Assembly: GCF_000772965.1 (NCBI RefSeq)
Contig: NZ_JPVQ01000006.1
Coordinates: 61,581 to 125,580 of the forward strand
Source: Ureibacillus massiliensis 4400831 = CIP 108448 = CCUG 49529
GTDB lineage: Bacteria > Bacillota > Bacilli > Bacillales_A > Planococcaceae
Direction of reading: 5' to 3'
Length of the DNA stretch: 64,000 nt
The position numbers were made by a program, and so were the translations under genes. Positions 55,586 to 64,000 of the stretch are shown here, in pieces; position 1 is the first letter of the stretch; every line of letters starts with the position of its first letter. Under the pieces are notes generated by a model. That model did not search any database. It was not told the origin of the DNA and saw nothing but the letters and a program-made list of their open reading frames with translations.

Positions 55586-56260
55586 TTAACGCAAAGTTAT
55601 TTCAAAAAAGGAAGTTGTAATCGTGTCTTTAAATTGGTCTTTTTGCTCTCGATTAACCGCAACGATAACAGCACTTGAGGGGCCACTGGATTTATCTAAC
55701 GGTAGCTCACATTTAATTTCATAGCCACTAAAAAGCCTTGAGCATTCTGAACCAATTCCCTTCGATCCGACAGGCCAAATACTTTTAATGACCCCTAATT
55801 TTATAAGCATATATAATTCGCTTAACTTCGCCACATGGTCAGGATTGTTAAGAATTTCATCACCGACAAGTGGTTTCCCTACTACATACCAAAGACAATG
55901 CTCAGCATTAAAATCATATACCTTTTTTCCAATCATCATTATCGATAAACCAGACTGCAGCGAAGGAAAATTCGTTTCAGTAGATCCGTTTATCGGTGGC
56001 ATTTTTTCCCCTAATTCATTAAATACCCTTTCAATGCCCTTTTCATAATCTGTCCAAGCGGATTCACCTGTAAAGTTGGATAAGAAAATATGTGTAGGCT
56101 GTCCACCTGCGCACCATTGTTCCAACAAAGCCACTCTTGCGGTATAATACGCTACCACTTCATTTGATGTTTTAACAGCATCATGCTCTTTTTCTCCAAT
56201 CCCCCCCGCATTATCAACTGTTACGATTAATTGCTGATCAATCAATTTCGCATTTCTCAT
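55586..56260 (-). CDS. cblS: Alpha-ribazole kinase-like protein CblS
   Basis: A 224-residue protein of the PurM/ThiL-like ATP-binding fold, with DNAGGIGEKEHDAV, SNFTGESAWTDYEKG, and GSTETNFPSLQSG. In Geobacillus and Listeria, CblS phosphorylates alpha-ribazole to alpha-RP, used by CobS to finish the lower ligand, and is encoded next to CblT. It has no similarity to CobT. ATG 56260 overlaps the cblT stop (ATGA). Assignment is from context and remembered family features. Confidence 0.68.
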   Translation of the reverse strand: MRNAKLIDQQLIVTVDNAGGIGEKEHDAVKTSNEVVAYYTARVALLEQWCAGGQPTHIFLSNFTGESAWTDYEKGIERVFNELGEKMPPINGSTETNFPSLQSGLSIMMIGKKVYDFNAEHCLWYVVGKPLVGDEILNNPDHVAKLSELYMLIKLGVIKSIWPVGSKGIGSECSRLFSGYEIKCELPLDKSSGPSSAVIVAVNREQKDQFKDTITTSFFEITLR

Positions 56261-56751
56261 AGATTTAATACCTTCCACTGTCGTAAAATTTTGTTTAGTA
56301 CTGGCATTATTAGTATGACAACGACAACATTTATAATTGTGGCAATCAGAAGACTAGGTAAACTTGCAAAATAAAATTGTGGTGAAATGATGAAATAAAA
56401 TGGAATTGGAGAAATTAAGCCATTGGTTAAAACTAAAAACAGCCATTTTACGATAGAAAATCCTTTTTTATGTAAGATATTAAACACAGTTACAATTGCA
56501 AACATCTCAGCTGCTATTAGTATGTGAAAAATACCTAGAGGAAATCCTGAAGTTAGGGCTGTGGCGAAATGACCTAAAAGAGCTGCGAATCCTGAGTATA
56601 TAGGTGAAAGATAGACAACACTTAGAAATGCTGGGGCAGAATCTAAAGCTGCTGTCGTTATGAATCCTGGCACCTTAATAGTACTTCCCACAACACAAAT
56701 TGCTGCTGTTAATGCTGTTAAAATTAAAACTCTTAACTTGCTAGTAACCAT
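56257..56751 (-). CDS. cblT: ECF-type S component, alpha-ribazole transporter CblT-like
   Basis: A 164-residue membrane protein with five or six helices (e.g. LTALTAAICVVGSTIKVPGF, LGHFATALTSGFPLGIFHIL). It looks like an energy-coupling-factor substrate-binding component. The pair with CblS under a B12 riboswitch fits CblT, which brings alpha-ribazole into the cell. It overlaps the preceding gene by 11 bases. Confidence 0.68.
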   Translation of the reverse strand: MVTSKLRVLILTALTAAICVVGSTIKVPGFITTAALDSAPAFLSVVYLSPIYSGFAALLGHFATALTSGFPLGIFHILIAAEMFAIVTVFNILHKKGFSIVKWLFLVLTNGLISPIPFYFIISPQFYFASLPSLLIATIINVVVVILIMPVLNKILRQWKVLNL

Positions 56752-57166
56752 TATTATTATCTCCTTTTAATATTTGTGGTATTCCGTACCAAATTCGAAT
56801 AACTGAATTACTTTCCTGAAAAAGCTTCTGATATAGCCTTCCACAAGTATCTCTTACTTTTCTTTCCTTTTTATCAATCGGAACAATTCCTCTTCCGAAA
56901 TCAGTACATATACAAATGACATTCGATTGCGTATCTAAAGCTTTAATTTTTTGAAATAATTGATCGACAATTGTCTCTTCATCTAATTCAATATAATTCA
57001 ACACCATTTGTTCAAAATTGTATATGACAAAATATCCATTATTTACAAAATTAACTTTATCAGGGATATACCCTTCAAATAGTTCATAAGAAATTTGCTG
57101 TTTCTTCAATAAATCTTCAACATATTTTCGCTTTCCGTTGTATGCTCCGCCGATAATTGCCTTCAT
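56741..57166 (-). CDS. CobU-like protein, half-length
   Basis: A 141-residue protein: N-terminal GGAYNGKRKYVEDLL (a P-loop-like GGxxxGK) and a C-terminal CTDFGRGIVPIDKKERKVRD with CGRLYQKLFQESNSVIRIWYG, typical of adenosylcobinamide kinase/guanylyltransferase. The middle third of CobU, including its guanylated His, is missing or shortened. A second, full-length CobU is encoded just upstream. Either a kinase-only paralogue or a modified partner; nature is inference. Confidence 0.7.
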   Translation of the reverse strand: MKAIIGGAYNGKRKYVEDLLKKQQISYELFEGYIPDKVNFVNNGYFVIYNFEQMVLNYIELDEETIVDQLFQKIKALDTQSNVICICTDFGRGIVPIDKKERKVRDTCGRLYQKLFQESNSVIRIWYGIPQILKGDNNNGY

Positions 57167-57184
57167 ATGCTTACCCCGACCTTT

Positions 57185-57955
57185 TTAAATGAAAAATATT
57201 AAAGCTCCCCATAATAACGTTTCTGAGCTTTCATAAATTGCGCCCAGTAAATCCCCTGTCATACCACCAAAGTTTTTCTTTGTCCATTTTCGATAGAAGA
57301 AATAATAGAGCAAAAGGAAAAACATTAACAGGAAAATGGTAAAACTTTCAATGTAAATGGCTACTCCAAAAATTAAAATAATATAAATCACGATTGATAT
57401 AAAAATATACTTATGTATGACATTTGTTTTGAAATATGTTGCCAAGCCATCTGTTTTTGCCGTTTGCATCGTTAAAAAATAGAGTAACATTGCAATCCGA
57501 CTAATAAATGGAATAAGGATTAAATAAACAATATGATTCACATCACTAGTTAACACTTCATAATAGAATCCAATCTTTAATAACAAAATAACTATTAATC
57601 CAATTGCACCAAAAGCGCCTACTCGTGGATCACTTAATATTTCTAGCCTTTTTTTCTGATCTTGATATGAAAAATAGGCATCACACATGTCAATCCAACC
57701 ATCTAAGTGCAATCCCCCAGACATGGCAATTCCGGCGATGACAAGAATGATGGCTAGTAATAGTGGTGAGAACTGGAAATATTCATTATTCAAAAAGAAC
57801 AGCATTCCATTAGACATTCCCATTAATAAACTAATAATTGGTAGCCAAATGAACATCCCTGTAACTGTATTTCGATTCATAGTAAATTGCTTTCGAATCG
57901 GTATCGAAGTAAAAAATTGAAATGATAACAACAAACTAACAACAATATTTTTCAA
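57185..57955 (-). CDS. cobS: Adenosylcobinamide-GDP ribazoletransferase (cobalamin synthase)
   Basis: A 256-residue membrane enzyme. It joins AdoCbi-GDP to alpha-ribazole (phosphate). GGLHLDGWIDMCDAYFSYQDQ and LEILSDPRVGAFGAIGL are the conserved core, with GGMTGDLLGAIYESSETLL near the end. TTG 57955, 8 bases behind AAGGTGG, is preferred over GTG 57967. Confidence 0.92.
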   Translation of the reverse strand: MKNIVVSLLLSFQFFTSIPIRKQFTMNRNTVTGMFIWLPIISLLMGMSNGMLFFLNNEYFQFSPLLLAIILVIAGIAMSGGLHLDGWIDMCDAYFSYQDQKKRLEILSDPRVGAFGAIGLIVILLLKIGFYYEVLTSDVNHIVYLILIPFISRIAMLLYFLTMQTAKTDGLATYFKTNVIHKYIFISIVIYIILIFGVAIYIESFTIFLLMFFLLLYYFFYRKWTKKNFGGMTGDLLGAIYESSETLLWGALIFFI

Positions 57956-57991
57956 AATTACTACCACCTTAAAGAGTGCTTTATCTTAAAG

Positions 57992-58558
57992 CTACTTCCA
58001 ACGTTTATAAATGCTATAGTCCATCTCATATGCTTCATCAGAAATGGATACAATCCATTGATGTAATTGTCCTAAAATCTCTCTATATAAATTTACCTCG
58101 TGAAATTTTGAAGATAGTTCATCAAACACTTCATTCGATACAATGATGGCATTTACTTCTTGTGTCTTCCATTGTAAAAGGCATTCCTTAAACCCTTCGA
58201 TGAATTTTTCGATCTCAGTCATTCTTCTGTCCATCTGAAATTGTTCTGTTTTATAAAGTACATTTGTCAACCATGTCGTAATACAATCCCATACAACGAT
58301 ATTGTTGTTCGTGAAATTTAAATGCTCCTTTGACAATTCAGCAAATATTTCAATTGTGTTCCATTTAATCAAAGAAGATTCTCGATCGACCTGATGACGA
58401 ACAATCCTCTGTTTCATTTCTTCATCAAATGCAACCCCAGAAGCAATATAAACATAAGAGGGATTATTCAATTTTTGACCGATTAGTTCAGCATACTCTA
58501 GTGCGAAAGCGCTTTTCCCACTTCTCACACCACCACATATAAAAATCAAATTTCCCAA
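57992..58558 (-). CDS. cobU: Adenosylcobinamide kinase/guanylyltransferase
   Basis: A 188-residue CobU. FICGGVRSGKSAFALEYAE is the P-loop; RIVRHQVDR contains the guanylated His region; CITTWLTN and IIVSNEVFDEL are typical. The C-terminal third departs from the usual GxGIVP pattern (LSSKFHEVNLYREILGQLHQ), which the half-length paralogue downstream supplies. TTG 58558, with GGAGTG upstream, is preferred. Confidence 0.85.
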   Translation of the reverse strand: MGNLIFICGGVRSGKSAFALEYAELIGQKLNNPSYVYIASGVAFDEEMKQRIVRHQVDRESSLIKWNTIEIFAELSKEHLNFTNNNIVVWDCITTWLTNVLYKTEQFQMDRRMTEIEKFIEGFKECLLQWKTQEVNAIIVSNEVFDELSSKFHEVNLYREILGQLHQWIVSISDEAYEMDYSIYKRWK

Positions 58559-58580
58559 TACAATCACTCCATTATAAAAG

Positions 58581-58617
58581 AGCTGTTCTAGAAAATTCCT
58601 TTACTTCTAGAACAGCT
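58581..58617 (-). terminator. Hairpin between btuF and cobU
   Basis: AGCTGTTCTAGAA and TTCTAGAACAGCT form a perfect 13-bp stem with an 11-base loop; minus-strand tail CTTTTATAATGG. It may terminate part of the transcripts, so btuF would be made in excess of the later genes. Confidence 0.7.
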
Positions 58618-58624
58618 AATTTAT

Positions 58625-59569
58625 CTATTCATTAAAAAGCTCTGGGTATATTGATGATGCAATGATTTCTACCGCTTCACCAATACGAGGCCCTGGTCGA
58701 TCTAAAATATCAGGATTTAAAAAATAGACCTCCCTATTTTGGACTGCTGTGACTGAAGACCACCCATTCCGTGAAATGATTTCCGCTATTGGATCGTCAC
58801 CATAATTTACAGTTGTAATAATGGCTTCAGGATTTCTTGTTAAAATGTCTTCTTCTGAGACCGAAAACCAACCTTGTTGATCTCCATAAATATTTTCAAC
58901 ACCAGCTGCTGCTATAAGCTCCTGTTGGAATGTACCAGAACCGATTGACCAAATGTCTGGCGCTGGAGAAATTTCAAAATATACTTTTTTCTTTTGTGCA
59001 ATTGCTTCTGTTTTTTCCGTCACTGCATCAATTTGTGATTGAATATCTGCTATCACCTTTTCTCCTTGAACCTCAGCACCCATCACGGTTGCTAATTGTT
59101 TTATGTCTCCATAAATGTCCTCTATTGAGCTTGCTGATTTAATGACAAATACTTTTAACCCAACACTTTCAAGCTGGTTTATTTGATCATCACTACCACT
59201 TGTGTAGGCAAATACGATATCAGGATTCATTTCTACTATTCGTTCAATATTTACAGTTGATAAATCCGAAACCTTTTCGATTTCTAAAGCTTGTGTAGGA
59301 TAGGCGTCGTACTCCGTAACCCCAATAATTCTCTCACCTACTCCTAGTTCAAATAAAATTTCTGTGTTGCTAGGCTGTAATGATACGATCGTTTCTGGAA
59401 CCTTATCAAATGTAACTTCAACACCTCGATCATCAACAACAGTATAAGCTTCTGATTGTTCATTGCTATTACTATTTGTTGTATCGTTTGTGTTGGCATT
59501 GTTTGAACAACCAACGATTAGTAAAATCGATAAAATTGATAATAACCAAAATTTGTGAAAGAATTTCAT
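58625..59569 (-). CDS. btuF: Cobalamin/corrinoid-binding lipoprotein BtuF-like
   Basis: A 314-residue lipoprotein (lipobox LLIVGCSNN) with a class III periplasmic-binding fold: RIVSLQPSNTEILFELGVG-type core (actual TIVSLQPSNTEILFELGVG), IERIVEMNPDIVFAYTSG, and GWSSVTAVQNREVYFLNPD. Being the first gene behind a cobalamin riboswitch it should bind cobalamin or cobinamide. No btuC or btuD gene is nearby. Confidence 0.88.
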   Translation of the reverse strand: MKFFHKFWLLSILSILLIVGCSNNANTNDTTNSNSNEQSEAYTVVDDRGVEVTFDKVPETIVSLQPSNTEILFELGVGERIIGVTEYDAYPTQALEIEKVSDLSTVNIERIVEMNPDIVFAYTSGSDDQINQLESVGLKVFVIKSASSIEDIYGDIKQLATVMGAEVQGEKVIADIQSQIDAVTEKTEAIAQKKKVYFEISPAPDIWSIGSGTFQQELIAAAGVENIYGDQQGWFSVSEEDILTRNPEAIITTVNYGDDPIAEIISRNGWSSVTAVQNREVYFLNPDILDRPGPRIGEAVEIIASSIYPELFNE

Positions 59570-59654
59570 TTTACTTCCTCTTTTCTATTTGAGCATATAT
59601 ACATGATGTTTAATTTCTTTATCGATTTGCATCGCATTGTTACAACTCTTCATC

Positions 59655-59684
59655 ACAAAATAAAAACCACCCAAGAATGGATGG
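59655..59684 (-). terminator. Regulatory terminator between the riboswitch and btuF
   Basis: CCATCC, loop ATTCTTG, GGGTGG on the minus strand (two G-U pairs), then TTTTTATTTT. Likely the expression platform of the riboswitch. Confidence 0.75.
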
Positions 59685-59739
59685 CAAATTAGCGCAATAT
59701 AAACAATTAGTTGTTTCATTACTTTGCCGCACATTCCCT

Positions 59740-59945
59740 TAAATTTCCGAAGAGGTTTGTTACGATCAGAAAAAGACAGGTCTCCTGGCTTGTGCCTTTT
59801 ATTTTAAGTACCTTCCCATCAAATTGACAGTGGCATCAACTTAAAAATTAACACTTACAGTTGCGGATACAGCTTCGGATTTTCACCGAATTCCCTTTAG
59901 CCTTACAGCATCTTTTTCCTGCAAAAAATATTCACTTAATAGAAC
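59740..59945 (-). promoter_or_regulatory. Cobalamin (AdoCbl) riboswitch
   Basis: On the minus strand the B12 box GCCAGGAGACCTGTC lies at 59775-59789. The core GGGAATTCGGTGAAAATCCG, then AAGCTGTATCCGCAACTG, lies at about 59855-59902. A terminator follows. High AdoCbl should end transcription before btuF. Outer limits approximate. Confidence 0.95.
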
Positions 59946-60000
59946 TTTACCATAATAATTAATAAATGAGTAGTTGTTATCTATTGCCTCATCATATTAA

Positions 60001-60411
60001 CTATGCACAACTTGGACATTTACCGTAAATTTCGAACTTATGGGATTCAATCTCACAGCCCGGCAGTTTTTCTGCTAACATTTCCATCGGACAAATTTCA
60101 ATTTCCTTCACTTTTCCACATATCATACAGATAAAATGATGGTGATGATGCTCTGATTCACATTGCATACGGAAATTTCGTTCACCATTTAACTCTGTTT
60201 CTTCTAAAATACCAAGCTCTACAAATGTTGAAAGGTTACGGTAAATTGTATCAAAGCTCATTCCTGGGAAGTCTTTCTTTAAAACAGCTAATAAATCACG
60301 AGCGGTTAAATACTTTTCTGTTTCACTAAACATATTTAAAATAAGCTCACGTTTATCAGTCTTTTTAAATCCATTTTCCTTAAGAATTTCCCAAGCTCGT
60401 GTTATATTCAC
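60001..60411 (-). CDS. zur: Zinc uptake regulator of the Fur family
   Basis: A 136-residue Fur-family repressor. DNA-binding part: [36 protein letters not shown]. Zinc ligands: [13 protein letters not shown], and a C-terminal structural CPSC. Zur is favoured over Fur/PerR because the gene ends znuC-znuB-zur, and a Zur box precedes znuC. It overlaps znuB by 4 bases. Confidence 0.93.
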   Translation of the reverse strand: MNITRAWEILKENGFKKTDKRELILNMFSETEKYLTARDLLAVLKKDFPGMSFDTIYRNLSTFVELGILEETELNGERNFRMQCESEHHHHHFICMICGKVKEIEICPMEMLAEKLPGCEIESHKFEIYGKCPSCA

Positions 60412-61268
60412 TGTTCTATCCCCTTTCTCGTTTCAATGTTAAATGATATTTTCTTCGCAAATATAACAATTAATAATATCATGATTGAAGTAACAACGAT
60501 TGTTCCACCAGGTGCTAAATTTAAATAAAATGCACTTACTAAACCTATTATAACCGCTAACTCTCCAAAAAGGATTGAATAACCAATCGTTTGCTTAAAT
60601 CCTCTTGCAATTCGCATAGCTGCTGCAACAGGTAACGTAATTAATGATGATACTAATAAAATTCCTACAATTCGCATACTGGCTGCAATTACTAAAGCAA
60701 CGACGATCATAAATAACAAATGAATCCACTTTGAAGGTAATCCCGTTGCCTTCGCATATTCTTCGTCAAAAGATAGAACAAACATTTCTTTAAATAATAA
60801 CTTTAAAAATACTAATACCACTAAAGCAATTAATATAACAATCCATAAATCCTGTCTTGAAACAGCAGATACGGTACCAAATAAGTAGCTCGTTAAATCT
60901 GTTTTAAACCCACTTGCTAAAGAAAGAAAGATTGCTGAAATACCAATCCCACCAGACATTATGATAGGTATTGCGAGCTCCTCATAATGTTTGTATAAAT
61001 TCCTTAACCTTTCGATTAAAATCGAACCACCTACTGAAGCGACAATTCCTAAATAAATCGGATTAAGTAAAGCAAGCGCTGCAAAGGACTGACTTAAATA
61101 TAAGCTACCAGCAATACCAGCAAGAGTTACATGCGAAAGCGCATCAGCAATTAAAGACATTCTTCTAACGACAATAAAAACTCCTAATAAAGGAGCTATA
61201 ATACCAATAATTATCCCAGAGAGAAAGGCGTTTTGTAAAAATTCATAATTCATTATAGCTTCTATCAT
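60408..61268 (-). CDS. znuB: Zinc ABC transporter permease
   Basis: A 286-residue ABC-3 family permease with eight or nine helices: [25 protein letters not shown] start (actual [20 protein letters not shown]), [16 protein letters not shown], and the central motif [19 protein letters not shown]. It imports zinc with ZnuC and a binding protein that is not in this window. Confidence 0.92.
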   Translation of the reverse strand: MIEAIMNYEFLQNAFLSGIIIGIIAPLLGVFIVVRRMSLIADALSHVTLAGIAGSLYLSQSFAALALLNPIYLGIVASVGGSILIERLRNLYKHYEELAIPIIMSGGIGISAIFLSLASGFKTDLTSYLFGTVSAVSRQDLWIVILIALVVLVFLKLLFKEMFVLSFDEEYAKATGLPSKWIHLLFMIVVALVIAASMRIVGILLVSSLITLPVAAAMRIARGFKQTIGYSILFGELAVIIGLVSAFYLNLAPGGTIVVTSIMILLIVIFAKKISFNIETRKGIEQ

Positions 61269-61282
61269 ATACCTTTCCCTCC

Positions 61283-62029
61283 CTAATGAATTTTTCTAAC
61301 AGAATGACCATACCAATTGTTTAATTGATCTGGTGATAATGTATCGAATTCTTTTTTAAATCCATGGAAATGAATCGTTTGATTTAAACAAGCAACATGG
61401 CTTATTCGATTCGATACAGTATCCACATCATGGGTTACTAAAATGATCGTTTTTTGTTGTTCCTCGTTTAACGATGCTAACATATCATAAAATGATTGAA
61501 CATTTTCGTGATCAATCCCTACTGTTGGTTCGTCTAAAATAAGTAGCTTTGGTTCAGCTATTAACGCACGAGCAATAAATACACGCTGTTGCTGTCCACC
61601 TGACAATTGCCCAATATTTCTAGATTGATATTTTTCCATTCCAACAGCCGATAAAGCTTTTTCTACAAGATCATTTGAATTTTTTGGCAAACGTTTAAAA
61701 AGGCCTACTTTTTTTGCTAAACCACTTTTAACCACTTCTTCAACTGTTGCTGGAAAGGCTGAATTAAAGGCATTCGACTTTTGTGAAACATAACCAATCC
61801 ATTCACGATGACGAAAAGATTGGATTGGTTCATCAAACAATTTTATTTCACCAGAAATCGGCTTTATTAGCCCTAGCATGAGTTTTAAGAGTGTGGATTT
61901 CCCTGACCCATTAGGTCCTAAAATAGCCAAGAAATCCCCTTCTTCAACCTTAAAAGAAATATTATGTAATACCTTTGTATGTTCATATTGAAACGAAACG
62001 TCTTGTAATTCAATAAATGTTTTTTTCAT
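61283..62029 (-). CDS. znuC: Zinc ABC transporter ATPase
   Basis: A 248-residue ATPase: Walker A GPNGSGKSTLL, Q-loop VSQKSNAFNSAFPA, signature [15 protein letters not shown], Walker B LLILDEPTVGID and THDVDTV. First gene of znuC-znuB-zur; 14-base gap to znuB. No zinc-binding protein gene (znuA) in the operon. Confidence 0.92.
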   Translation of the reverse strand: MKKTFIELQDVSFQYEHTKVLHNISFKVEEGDFLAILGPNGSGKSTLLKLMLGLIKPISGEIKLFDEPIQSFRHREWIGYVSQKSNAFNSAFPATVEEVVKSGLAKKVGLFKRLPKNSNDLVEKALSAVGMEKYQSRNIGQLSGGQQQRVFIARALIAEPKLLILDEPTVGIDHENVQSFYDMLASLNEEQQKTIILVTHDVDTVSNRISHVACLNQTIHFHGFKKEFDTLSPDQLNNWYGHSVRKIH

Positions 62030-62045
62030 AAATCCGCTTCTTTCT

Positions 62046-62066
62046 AATTCATAATCATTACGATTT
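62046..62066. promoter_or_regulatory. Zur box upstream of znuC
   Basis: AATTCATAATCATTACGATTT differs from the consensus AAATCGTAATNATTACGATTT at two positions in the left arm; the right arm is perfect. It lies 17-37 bases from the znuC start. Confidence 0.85.
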
Positions 62067-62146
62067 ACAACATGTTAGTATACGTGTTTCATTGCATTTT
62101 GTAAAGACATCTACATTTTACTTCACCTTTGAAAGGAGAAAAAAAG

Positions 62147-62392
62147 TTGGGAGCAATTGAACTTTGGGAATCTTTACTGACAAAGTCAGATAAAGAAATT
62201 ATAAAAATGGCAAAAGAATATGGAGTGGAATTAACGGTGGATGAAGTTCGTCAACTAAGACCACTGGCTGAGAAAGCGAATATTACTTGGCTATTAACAG
62301 GTATTCCAGAACATGTACTAAAAAAAGCAGAGAGTATCTTAGGGAAGAAAAAATATAAGCAATATAAAAAAATGCTTGATAGTTATTATTGA
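62147..62392 (+). CDS. yqfT: YqfT-like DUF2624 protein
   Basis: An 81-residue helical protein: AIELWESLLTKSDKEIIKMA, then YGVELTVDEVRQLRPLAEKA, ending in basic residues. Fits DUF2624 (B. subtilis YqfT), unknown function. TTG 62147 lies 8 bases after AAAGGAG. Divergent from znuC, as in the yqfT-zur region of Bacillus. Confidence 0.75.
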   Translation: MGAIELWESLLTKSDKEIIKMAKEYGVELTVDEVRQLRPLAEKANITWLLTGIPEHVLKKAESILGKKKYKQYKKMLDSYY

Positions 62393-62444
62393 TTGAGATG
62401 AATTAAATTAGGTGGTGAAAACAATTTGTTTTCAACCACCCATT

Positions 62445-63878
62445 TTAATATGTTTCAATAAATTGTTGTACGACTTCATCTATTGCCTGTAGTTTTATTG
62501 ATGATTGATTTTGACTTAATATTGTAAAAGCGTAATACTTACCACTCTTTGCTTTTAAGTAACCTGACAATGAATAGACGCCCGAAATATGACCTGTTTT
62601 TGCGAATACTCTATTTGATTGAAATGTTGATTTAAATCTTTCTCTTAATGAACCGCCAACTAGTCGATCTGGATGTCCTCCAACGGGCAAACTATTATAA
62701 ATAACGGAATAGTATGGTTCGCTAGATAGCTTATACAGTAAATTTGTCATTTCATTTGCCGTCACTTTATTTTGATGGGACATGCCCGATCCATCTTCAA
62801 AATACCATCGATTCGTTTGAAGCCCCACTCTTTTACTATAATCCTTCATGACCTGTAAACCGTGCTCAAGACTGCCTATACCATAAACCTCATAGCCCAT
62901 AGTTTTTACTAAAATATTTGCAATACTATTATTGCTTAATTTCAAAAAGGGAATCATCACTTGCTCTAATGGCATTGACTTTTTTGTATAAATTAATGTT
63001 GCATGATTGGGAACTAATTTTCTGTTAACTTTAGAGCTTGACGTAAAAGCAATCCCATTTTCCTTAAATGTATTCTTAATGGCATATAATGTATTAAGTG
63101 TAGGATCATAAAGTGATATCCACTCTTTTTTAGTCTTTCCTGTAGGTATATTCCCTGTAATCACTATTTTATTTGAATTATTTTGTCGATAGATTTCAAT
63201 TGTATTTTTCTCTGTCGCTCCAACTGTCTTCGCTTGGTTCAACACTTCCATTCCACTAAAGTTTGGTTCAACTTCAATAGTTGGTGTTTTTCCTACTGTA
63301 TTTGCAATTACTTTTACAATAATGGTTCCTGCATCATAGTCATCATCAGGGGACATCGTAAGTGCAGATGTTCTTGATGCATAATAATAAGTTTCATCAT
63401 GAGTTGAAATGCCTGGCGTGAGCTGAGACCCAATAAAATTAAAGTCGTCACCATATAGACTACCAGAAACGCTTTCAACGCCTAGTCGCTTTAACGCATT
63501 TGCCATAGAAATAAAATTTTCTTCCTGTAGGGTTGGATCACCCCCACCTTTTATATAAAGGTCTCCCTCTAATACATTACCATTGATTTTTCCATCCATA
63601 TAAACTTCAGTGATGAATCGATAGTCTTCTCCAAGCATTTCTAGTGCGCTTGCTGCTGTTAATAGTTTTAGGGTAGATGCAGGTTTAATACCGAAATCTC
63701 CTGCCTTTTCAAAGACGAGTTTTCCTGAATCCATCGAGCGAAGTGAAATACTGAAATTGGATGTTCCAAATTTTGAGTAAATTGTTTCCTCAATTTTTGA
63801 AGCAAATGGCGTATCAGTCAATAAAAAATAGTTAAAAAATGTTAAAAGGAATAAGATACTTATTATTTTCTTTTTCAT
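62445..63878 (-). CDS. dacB: D-Ala-D-Ala carboxypeptidase/endopeptidase (PBP4, S13 family)
   Basis: A 477-residue secreted enzyme with signal peptide. S-x-x-K is in KPASTLKLLTAASALEMLG near residue 70, SxN in LSNNSIANIL, and KTG in VFAKTGHISGV. It trims or cuts peptidoglycan stem peptides; B. subtilis DacC and dacB-like PBP4a share this plan. ATG 63878 is preferred, since GGAGG lies 5 bases before it; an in-frame ATG at 63893 is upstream of that site. Confidence 0.9.
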   Translation of the reverse strand: MKKKIISILFLLTFFNYFLLTDTPFASKIEETIYSKFGTSNFSISLRSMDSGKLVFEKAGDFGIKPASTLKLLTAASALEMLGEDYRFITEVYMDGKINGNVLEGDLYIKGGGDPTLQEENFISMANALKRLGVESVSGSLYGDDFNFIGSQLTPGISTHDETYYYASRTSALTMSPDDDYDAGTIIVKVIANTVGKTPTIEVEPNFSGMEVLNQAKTVGATEKNTIEIYRQNNSNKIVITGNIPTGKTKKEWISLYDPTLNTLYAIKNTFKENGIAFTSSSKVNRKLVPNHATLIYTKKSMPLEQVMIPFLKLSNNSIANILVKTMGYEVYGIGSLEHGLQVMKDYSKRVGLQTNRWYFEDGSGMSHQNKVTANEMTNLLYKLSSEPYYSVIYNSLPVGGHPDRLVGGSLRERFKSTFQSNRVFAKTGHISGVYSLSGYLKAKSGKYYAFTILSQNQSSIKLQAIDEVVQQFIETY

Positions 63879-64000
63879 CGTCTCCTCCGACATCTTTCAT
63901 ATATACAATGTTTACCCATTCTGCTCGAAAATTACTCTAAAGTTGTTTTAAAAATAAAAACAGTCATGAGTTTTTCACACCCAACCCTGGCATGAAAATA
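63879..64000. other. Right-edge region
   Basis: Short AT-rich sequence upstream of the carboxypeptidase gene; nothing recognisable in it. Confidence 0.5.

Overview
This window looks like chromosomal DNA of a low-GC, aerobic Gram-positive bacterium of the order Bacillales. Evidence includes many TTG/GTG starts with strong Shine-Dalgarno sites, a tRNA-Trp T-box, Zur and Pho boxes, cre-like sites, lipoprotein signal peptides, and the comGA, yqgN/Q/S/W/X/Y, pst, sodA, ispG, zur and yqfT families. The backbone matches the zur-to-comGA interval of Bacillus subtilis as I remember it. Several gene variants and a GC-rich intergenic repeat suggest the Lysinibacillus/Solibacillus/Ureibacillus side of the order, but that placement is inference.

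Layout. 0-6.1 kb: the 5' part of comGA runs off the left edge, followed by a SufR-like regulator, yqgY, yqgX, yqgW, an LtaS-type lipoteichoic acid synthase, yqgQ, yqgN and rpmG. 6.3-15.5 kb: a two-gene operon with a YceG-like LysM protein, a divergent LysR/MFS pair, a T-box-controlled trpE-trpG operon, an amino-acid ABC permease/ATPase pair leading into luxS, and terC. 15.6-22.5 kb: phosphate uptake operon pstS-C-A-B-phoU behind a Pho box, then a class B penicillin-binding protein.

22.8-44.7 kb is the main accessory stretch. It holds a PAS/EAL protein, a histidine phosphatase, an M48 protease, a MetE-like protein and an EamA exporter. Next comes a long minus-strand catabolic region: glcD-glcF-CdaR regulator, then a cre-marked operon of TRAP transporter (dctP-Q-M), SDR, PPC/DUF296 protein, acyl-CoA ligase, thiolase and DUF35 OB-fold protein. 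Two small paralogous membrane proteins, a GC-rich repeat element, a DUF4085-like protein and a patatin-like lipase follow.

44.9-49.1 kb returns to the backbone: sodA, yqgC, yqgB, yqfZ, ispG, yqfW. 49.1-55.4 kb carries an unannotated 42-residue ORF, a lipoprotein, a PAS-GAF-EAL protein, an esterase-like protein whose nucleophile serine is Asn, the cystine transporter tcyP and an unknown protein. 55.6-59.9 kb is a cobalamin-riboswitch operon for corrinoid salvage (btuF, cobU, cobS, a CobU-like half-size protein, cblT, cblS). 60.0-63.9 kb is zinc homeostasis (znuC-znuB-zur behind a Zur box), yqfT and a PBP4-type DD-carboxypeptidase.

The most interesting unit is the 29.3-40.4 kb region. It is a self-contained import, activation and thiolysis pathway for an unidentified carboxylic acid, joined to a glycolate-oxidase module, with a CdaR-type regulator and candidate operators between the two halves. 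I saw no tRNA, rRNA, CRISPR array, phage or transposase gene.
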